This document shows positions 57,326 to 64,000 of a DNA stretch of 64,000 bases, piece by piece (within the stretch, counting starts at the first letter, position 1; every line of letters starts with the position of its first letter). This DNA comes from Tetrastigma voinierianum (lineage: Eukaryota > Streptophyta > Magnoliopsida > Vitales > Vitaceae), in assembly GCA_016808115.1 (NCBI GenBank), contig JAEQBH010000287.1:248001-312000 (forward strand), written 5' to 3'. The notes below the pieces were generated by a model. That model had not been told where the DNA came from. It did not search any database and worked only from the letters and a program-made list of their open reading frames with translations. The position numbers and the translations under genes are program-made.

Positions 57326-59129
57326 TTAACTCCATCTAAATTTATAACCAAACAAGAAAAAGGGAATCTGATCCTGACTTGTGGATGCTTGGACCTCGTC
57401 TTCTTTCAGCCATGGAATGTGACTACCCATTGAAAGTGCCATTTTTTTAATGAGATCATTTTGTCTCTGCCCAATAGAGTTTAGAGTTCCCTCAAACTCA
57501 CCTTGGGCAAAGTACATTTTGACCAAATTATTGTTGATCATATCCAAATTTTCAGTCCATAATTTCTCCCTATAATTTAGGGTTGCTTTCATTTCTTTGT
57601 CCCTTTTCTCTATGAGGAGCCCTATCTCTTTATGATGTTCTTTATAGAGATAATCGAAGGCATCTGCCTTCTTTAGCATGTTCTGCTCCATGGCATCCTC
57701 TCTTTCCTTCATGATCTTTAGCAGCTCATTGTCCCTCCTTAGCTAATCTGAAAGGAAAGCATCTTCCCTTACCCTGAGCTCTTCATAGAGTTCTTTTTCT
57801 CTAGTTACCCATCTTCTCTTCCACTCCTCATATCTTAGTTTGAGTGTATCCTCCAGATTATGATTTCTTCTTTAGCTCAGCATCCATGAATTCATCCTAC
57901 ATTTGGAGTTAGATTTTCAACTATTTTTCCTTCTCTTGCATCTCCTATCTCATAGCTCTCAGCATCTCCATCAATTTTGTATTATTAACATGATGCCTAG
58001 AGCTTTCAGCTTGCTCCTGATGGATCTGTCTTAACTCTGGAGACACTGTCAAAATGGGGCTCAAACCTCCGTGCCTCTGTGGATGCTCTGGAGTTGTACT
58101 ATTAAACTGTATCTGATTTATTTCCATACCATCTCTTTCGTCTCTTTCTATTTCTGCTTCTTTTTCCTTTCCTTTGTTCTTAGGCCCCTTAATTACTCCT
58201 ATCAAGGTTAAGGGTGAGGTCTTAGGGCATGTCTTTTCTTCCTCCTAGTCTCATTTTACACCCCCTAAGTTATAAAGCCTGGTGATCAGTTCTGGATGAG
58301 GTACTAGTCCCCGATAGCCTCCTTTGTAATAACTTACAATTGAGTTTTCTATGATTTTTCCAACACTGAACTTGTAACCCTTCAGGATGGCATACAACAG
58401 TACTTCCTCATTCTCCTTGGCAGTACTCAAATTCTTAGAAGGTAAAATGATTGAGTAGAGGAAATAAAACTAGGCCTTGTCTTGTTCAGTCAATGAACCT
58501 CTAGTAATGGACTCATGTGGGTTCTTCCTGGTGGCATTCCATTTCCCTTTGCCATCAGTTAGCAAGTCGACAATCTTCTAGAAGTCTGGTTCTTTTACTA
58601 ATCTTTTGAACTTTGAACCGTTCTTTGTCTTGTTCAGATTGTAAGTTTGTTCTATCTGCTCCCTACTGAAGGATATCCATTTATTTTTGACATACACTGT
58701 CTTGTCCTTCATTCCCAACATTTTTGCGTAGAATTCCTTCACCACATCTATGAATCTAGGAGCCTTGTGCTCACAGAAAAGATGGCATCCTTTGGTCTCA
58801 ACTGTTTCCAAGAACAGAGAGATTAATTTGTTAAAACCTCTTTCACTAATAAAATCTTTGTGCTACAATTTGTCCCTCCAGGCGAAATAAGCACACTCTG
58901 AGACTAAATCGCTTGCTTTTTCTTCCCTTCGCTCAACTCTTGCTTCTTTAGCTCCTCTCATCCTCTTTCTGGTTTCTTCAGCTGGTTGCTCAATCTTTGC
59001 TCTGTTTTTAGCTCTTTCTTCTTCTTACCTTATTTCTGCCTGAGTTGCTTGGAATGCTTCTTCCTCCCTCTTGGCATACTCTTCCATTATTTCGTTTAGA
59101 TTAGGAACAAGGTTCAACAACTCAGACAT
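57326..59129 (-). pseudogene. Element B2 env-like ORF with coiled coil
   Basis: A good start at 59129 opens MSELLNLVPNLNEIMEEYAK. One frame is then readable for about 1.2 kb with stops between pieces. The core at 58811-58578 has RFIDVVKEFYAKMLGMKDK, YVKNKWISFSREQIEQTYNL and FKRLVKEPDF. A TAG at 58580-58578 follows, then KIVDLLTDGKGKW in the same frame, and a second TAG where B has Trp (about 58470). A further stretch, 58205-57945, is rich in Glu and Gln, and 57712-57326 is a long charged helix-like run (KEREDAMEQNMLKKADAFDY). This is the same extra ORF as in B. Its function is unknown. Confidence 0.75.
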
Positions 59130-59269
59130 GGCCAGAAGAAGGTTTTTGGAAACTAGGGTTTTCGAAAGGAGAGAAAGAGATTTGGTGAAGAAAGTGGAGT
59201 GGGTTGATTGTTTATAAGGCAGGTGACCTTTCAAGTTTAAAAAATGATCAATTTATAAGCCAAATGTTT

Positions 59270-59725
59270 TGTTGTGTCTTCTTTAAATGTCGCGACAAAA
59301 ACTAACCTAGGGTTTATTCCCTTTTAAATCTTATGTCACGACATAAAGAAATAATGTCATGACATATTTTTGAAATCTATTAAAAGCTAGGTCAATCCTT
59401 TGTCGCGACAGAGCAAGAATGTCGCGACATAAAAACATGATGTTCAAGTGTATTTGTGTCGCGACAAATAGAAATATGTTGTGACAAACAATTTCTTGCA
59501 AAATTAGAGTTTATAGCAATATTTGGTCGCGACATAGAGAAATAATGTCGTGACCTAGTTCATTCATCCCACTTGACATTTTTGTCGCGACATAAAGATA
59601 CACGTCCCAACATACTTTCCCTGTGACTTCAAACAGGTTAGTGCACTCTTTCTCGTGACAAAGAGAACTAGTATCTCAACATAGACTAATTTCTGTCGTG
59701 ACAAAAGATTGTTTGTCGCGACAAT
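59270..59725 (-). repeat. TGTCGCGACA palindrome array of element B2
   Basis: Perfect copies lie at 59288, 59401, 59420, 59457, 59583 and 59714. One-base to two-base variants lie at 59334, 59355, 59477, 59525, 59546 and 59694. Copies come mostly in pairs about 19-21 bp apart, with a pair-to-pair distance of about 56-67 bp. The array sits between integrase and the env-like ORF, as in B. Confidence 0.9.
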
Positions 59726-59731
59726 CTTTTG
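59704..59731. other. Hairpin around a TGTCGCGACA copy
   Basis: AAAAGATTG and its exact complement CAATCTTTT flank TTTGTCGCGA. This gives a 9-bp stem around the last palindrome copy of the array. A role is not known. Confidence 0.7.
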
Positions 59732-60331
59732 GCTTTCCTCAAAATTGCACAATTAACACTTTTTTTTTTAATGAACAAATAAATAACAGTATGCAATATC
59801 TTCCTCCCACTCAAATCATACTTGTGAAAACACATCTAATCATCAAAGAACTTCAATTCAAGTATGAACAATCATATTTCATTTCTTCACCTAACTCAGC
59901 ATGATCATCATTAAGATATTCAAGGAATGAGGACAACAAAGCTATTTAAAATTTTCTGTTCTAAACAAAATTACATTCCCCTAAACTTTAACCATGCATT
60001 CTCATTAAGGACAGTTAGGGAAAAAGATAAACTCCCCCTTGTTGCACTGTCTGCTAGATAAGTCTGAGAAGGAATGATTTCAAATAACATCCATTTCTAG
60101 TACAATTTCACGGTTTCTGCAAAATTACCAACAAAATTTCACAAAATAAAAATTTCAAACGAATTGCAACCGAACTTCAAACACACACAAAGTTAACAAA
60201 AGCCAAATGTTAAAACAAAATTTTTGCCGGTCAGCCCCCAAGAAGTTGCTATGTTTAACGTCTCTAGCTAGACATTTGCTGCAAAATGTTTTCCTTTCAG
60301 CAAAATTCTCCTCTATCTTCAAAATCTGGCA
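59732..60331 (-). other. Element B2 integrase-to-repeat spacer
   Basis: AT-rich and without reading frame. It includes TTACATTCCCCTAAACTTTA (59970), the counterpart of the purine-tract-like sequence at 15210 of B. Confidence 0.45.
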
Positions 60332-61660
60332 CTAATCTTCATTTATGTTTCCTCTAAGATAATGCTTCAATCTCTGACCATTCACTTTAAATTTAATTCC
60401 AGATTCATTTTTCAGTGTCATTACTCCAAAGGGTGTACTTGCTACTACTATGTAAGGACCACTCCATCTTGACTCCAGTTTTCCTAGAAACAGCTTGAGT
60501 TTGGAATTATATAAAAGGACTTGTTCTCCTGCTTTGAATTCCTTCCTCAAAATCTTCTGATCATGCCACTTCTTTGTTTTATCTTTGTATATTCAGGCAT
60601 TATCAAGCTTAATTCCTCAATTCTTCCAGTTCATTCATTTGGAGTAATATTTCCTTTTTTGCAGCTTGAAAGTCATAATTCAGTTTCTTGATGACCCACA
60701 TAGCTTTGTATTCCAGTTTTAGAGGGAGATGACAAGGTTTTCTAAATAAAATTATGTATGGGGACATTCCAATGGGAGTTTTGTAAGCAGTTCTATAAGC
60801 CCACAGTGCATCATCTAGCTTTATAGACCGGTATTTTACGCGCTTGTATTCACTATTTTCTCGAAATTTTCTTTATCTCCTATTGGAAATCTCTGCCCAT
60901 TTGATTAGCGTGATAAACCCGATCCACCATTACTGTCACGATTCCATATTTGCTCATGAGTTTTGCAAAAACTTTATTTGCAAAATTGATTCCCTCATCA
61001 CTAATGATTGTTCTAGGTGCTCCAAACGTGCTTAAAATATTTCTTTGTATAAACTTAGCCACTACACTAGCATCATTTCTAGGACAAGCTATTGCTTCCA
61101 CCCATTTGGATACATAATCCACAGCTAGAAGAAGGCATGGATTTCCAAATGGTGATGGAAAAGGTCCCATAAAGTCTATCTTCCATACATCAAATATCTA
61201 GACCACCAGGATTCCTTGTAGGGGAATCTCATTTCTTTTGCTTATGTTGCCCATTCTATGACATTTATCATAATGTTTTACCCATTCAAAACAGTCTTTG
61301 AATAGAGTGAGCGATAAAAACCTGATTGGAGAAATTTTTGGGGTACATTTACATCTCTGCAAAATATTACATCCCTTATGGTGATGGCATTTATCAATAA
61401 TTTCACCTTGTTATGTTTTGGTACACATCTCACGATAATCTATTTCTCTTACTACGAAGAGTAATTGGATCATCGAATATAGAATTTGCTATAAGTTCTC
61501 AACTTTTTTTCTGTTGAGTACTAAATTCATATAGCATAATTCCATAAGCTAAGTAATTCACAATATCAGCATACCAGGGTGTTTGGATTGATAACATAAA
61601 CAACTCATTAGGAAAGTTTTTTGCTATTTCACTTCCTTTTTCTTCTTCAATAGTTTTTTT
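60332..61660 (-). pseudogene. Element B2 integrase
   Basis: On the minus strand the pre-integrase segment lies near 61600-61540, with WYADIVNYLAYGIMLYEF. The zinc domain is decayed, with a QRMGNIS piece near 61260-61240. The core at 61200-60880 has MGPFPSPFGN, LLAVDYVSKWVEAIACPRND and TIISDEGINFANKVF, which includes the second catalytic Asp. A broken stretch follows, then the clean C-terminal part at 60550-60332: KEFKAGEQVLLYNSKLKLFL, SRWSGPYIVV and IKFKVNGQRLKHYL. This aligns with the truncated integrase of B (15586-15887). Confidence 0.85.
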
Positions 61661-61916
61661 TCCAATCTAGACAAGTGATCAGCTATCACATTGTCACTAC
61701 CCTTCTTGTCTTTAATTTCTAGATCAAATTCTTATAGTAATAATACCCATATGATTATTCTTGATTTGGCATCTTTCTTTGCCATCAGATATCTAATTGC
61801 ATCATGATCAGTGTGTATTATAACATGGGACCCTAATATGTAAGGCCTGAATTTTTCACAAATAAACACCATTGCCAACATCTCTTTCTCAGTTGTAGAA
61901 TAGTTCTCTTGTGCCT
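61661..61916 (-). pseudogene. Element B2 RNase H, cut by element J
   Basis: From 61916 the frame reads KAQENYSTTEKEMLAMVFIC, then FRPYILGSHVIIHTDHDAIR and MAKKDAKSRIIIWVLLL, a well-preserved RNase H end. Homology stops exactly where the LTR end TGATTCG of element J begins at 61917, which shows that J inserted into this exon-like coding sequence. Confidence 0.85.
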
Positions 61917-63374
61917 TGATTCGTGCCACAGTAGGTGTTATGAATCAACAAAATTTATAACCTAAATTACTCCTACTGCCGTAGTGTAACTACTACAGTA
62001 TAGCGGCTCTAGGATCGAACACAGGGATATGTTTTCTTCGTACCAAATGATTCTGATGAGCTCGAAATGGGTGAATTTGTTTTGGATTTTAGGATTTGGT
62101 GTAAAAGTGTGGAGTTGATGTTGTGAAATTGAATAAAAGCGAAATAAACTAAAAATAAAGTGTAAAAGAAATCCTTGAAGTGTTGGGGTACTAGGTTGGG
62201 TTGATAGGGTTACAAAGAGAGGTCCTCGGGTTGATTTCCTCGCGTTGGGAGGAGGATGACCTATAGTCGATTCCCGAGCAGGAATCTTCATTAACTTTAA
62301 AAACTAAGCCCTAATTTTCTTTTGATAGAAAGCATTTATTTAGCATTTATGGTTCCTCTGTTGAAAATCTATCACCTTGACCCATCCTCTGATGATTCAT
62401 AAAGGGCAACTAATGAATCTCGATGGATCTAATAATAAACATCCTTTGAACCCTAAAAGATTACAAGTGATCAATGAGGATCGTCTACGGTGAAAATATA
62501 ACCCCTTAACCTACCTCAGTGGCTCGTAAATGGCAACTAATGGATATTAGTGTATCCTAAAGCTAAGAATACCTTTGAACCTAAAAGCTTGCAAAGTATT
62601 GACCAAGAAAGTACATCGAAGCTTTAAACCTAGAGTTGTAAATTTGGGAACAAAATGTCGAGGAAATACTGCGTGAAAAATAGAGACAAAATGCAAACCT
62701 TACTTCCCGAGCCTATGACCCTCTTCTTCAAGGATGCGAGACCTTGGCAAACATCCTTTGGTTGTCATCCTCGGAGGTGTTTAGCCCGGCCAAAAGCGGA
62801 AAGAAAATGGAGAAAGGGGGAAGCAGCGGGCAAAATGCCGCCCACGTCTATTGCCAAAAGTGAAGTCATTTTTAGTTTGTACAACTGAGACTTATATAGG
62901 TGCTCAGTGTATAGGAAATTACCAAAAAAAAACTAAAACTAAAAGCTATTACAAGGACAAAATGGGAAGAAATAAGAAATTGTAACAAAAACAACAAAAG
63001 CGTGAAATGCAAGTGAACAGTGCTGAAATGTGAGCCGATGGCGGGGATGAATAGTGTGGGGCGGGGAGACGATTTCGCGAGGTTGTTCTAAAATTTATTT
63101 GTGCTTCATTTTGTTGCATTTTCTGCTCTTCTTTCCTTCTGGTCTCTGATTTGTAATGATGAGTTTGACTTGAATTCTTTGTGCTTGGATCGACTCAACA
63201 ATTTCGGCATAAATAGCTTGCAAAAACTACAAAATTAGCCATAAAATGCGATCAGTAGAATAATAGGGACCTTAATGTGTAAATTTGGTTAATTACAATG
63301 AATTAATTACCCGCAAAAGCACTCAAAACCTATAATAATGAGGTTCAAATAGCACTTTTGGGGCACTAATCCCA
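61917..63374 (-). repeat. Element J 3' LTR
   Basis: 1458 bp, on the + strand from TGATTCGTGCC to CTAATCCCA, the complement of the A-family LTR. Its terminal 25 bp are nearly the same as the end of A's LTR (10278-10302). A TATA-like TATATAAG lies at 62891-62898 on the minus strand. Confidence 0.85.
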
Positions 63375-64000
63375 CTAACCTACATATTGCTGAGTCCTTA
63401 CTTGATGAAAGAAAGAAAGAAGAGGAGCATACAACGATATGAATAATGTTATAAAAATGGTATTTCAAAAAGGTTGTGAATGAGAATGAGTAATGCCTAA
63501 CCCTAAGTAAGTCATCAAAACCTTGCCCTGATAACTATCTCGAGAATGAATGCCATACAAAATTGAGTATCAAAAGAGGCCTCCTTCTTGCTGGATGGCA
63601 GAAAACCACGAAATCTAAGTGTTTGTTTGATCGGCTCTCAATCAAATAAAGCGCCCGAGCCTACGCTCTCCCTGACTTAGCTCTTTGCCGTAACCTAGCA
63701 TCTTTAACGACCTAAATAGATCGGGACCCTCTTATTCCATAGCTTTTTTTGTGTTGTAGAGTTGCAATCTTGAGAATCGACCTCACCAAAGTCCATGTAA
63801 CGAGGATCGGCCAGGTGACTCTTAACGATTAAGGCTTAGGGCACCAAGTCATAGGATCTTTCGACCACAAACTCTTTAGGTTTCACCTCCCGGACCGAAT
63901 GATTTGAAACTCAGTACCTACAACTTGCTAAACTCTACCCATCCACCCATGCAGCGAGCAAGTCGGTGGCTCCCAATGAGTTGGCTTGGGGCCACTTAGA
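63375..64000 (-). mobile_element. Element J 3' internal region, runs off the window
   Basis: Noncoding 3' region of an A-family element, matching the complement of 8300-8925 in A and 29882-30500 in H, including the GTGTTGTAGAGTTGC piece and the AAAGTCCATGTAAC piece near 63790. The rest of J lies to the right of the window. Confidence 0.8.

Larger units (their letters stand above)
52260..61916 (-). mobile_element. Elements B2 and B3: Athila copies sharing one LTR
   Basis: B2 runs on the minus strand from RNase H (61916) through integrase, palindrome repeat, env-like ORF, spacer and purine tract to an LTR (55412-53230). Beyond that LTR a primer site follows, then protease and RT sequence of B3 in the same direction. 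The LTR is thus both the 3' LTR of B2 and the 5' LTR of B3. B3 has lost gag and the start of protease and ends in RT. B2 starts abruptly at element J. Confidence 0.75.

Noticed and set aside
59270..59725. Regular short palindromes resembling a CRISPR array
   Set aside because: Repeats are only 10 bp, intervals are uneven, and the setting is a plant retrotransposon with no cas-like genes.
1..64000. Host protein-coding genes, tRNA or rRNA genes
   Set aside because: No exon-like run with a recognisable plant protein domain, no rRNA segment and no tRNA cloverleaf was noticed. The tRNA-like strings seen are 12-18 base primer sites of the retrotransposons.

Overview
This window looks like heterochromatic or intergenic DNA of a large, repeat-rich flowering-plant genome. 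I recognise no host gene, rRNA or tRNA. Almost everything can be assigned to Ty3/gypsy LTR retrotransposons, mostly dead and nested in one another. Two lineages are present. The first is Athila-type elements: tRNA-Asp-like primer sites, an extra env-like ORF after integrase, and 1.4-2.2 kb LTRs. The second is Tekay/Del-type chromoviruses: tRNA-iMet-like primer sites, LTRs starting TGTAACACCC, and a chromodomain at the end of integrase. I call the elements A, B, C, D, E, F, G, H, B2/B3 and J.

Layout. 1-10302: Athila element A (+), gag to 3' LTR, with its 5' LTR outside the window. 10303-15887: Athila element B (-), whose 3' LTR is cut by A and whose integrase is cut by C. 15888-24093: chromovirus C (+), with a full 5' LTR, a decayed polyprotein and a truncated 3' LTR. 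24094-about 25205: chromoviral LTR fragment D. 25400-about 52255: chromovirus E (-), split by two insertions. The first, in its RT domain, is a solo-like LTR F (27374-36979), which itself carries element H (28188-35077). The second, in its 5' LTR, is chromovirus G (+, 39708-50364), complete with both LTRs and a perfect TTACA target duplication. About 52260-61916: Athila copies B2 and B3 (-), sister family to B, sharing one LTR. 61917-64000: 3' LTR and 3' internal end of an A-family element J (-), inserted in the RNase H domain of B2.

Working logic. Each autonomous copy once encoded gag (particle), protease, reverse transcriptase/RNase H (cDNA synthesis primed by a host tRNA) and integrase. 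The Athila copies add an env-like ORF of unknown function. None looks competent now: C carries in-frame stops of CpG-decay type, G and the 5' LTR of H are peppered with small indels, E has an altered RT catalytic motif, and H retains no recognisable pol.

The most interesting structural signal is that several families carry arrays of a family-specific, CpG-containing short motif. It is TGTCGCGACA in B/B2, a TACGCGAA-type motif in A, a TTTCGCTA/TAGCGAAA-type motif in H, CGCGAAA in D, and GTCGTCAAGCG in G. In the Athila families the same motif occurs both in the LTR and in the internal spacer. Limits: all coordinates of domains and decayed ORFs are estimates read by eye, and family assignments come from motif recognition, not database searches.
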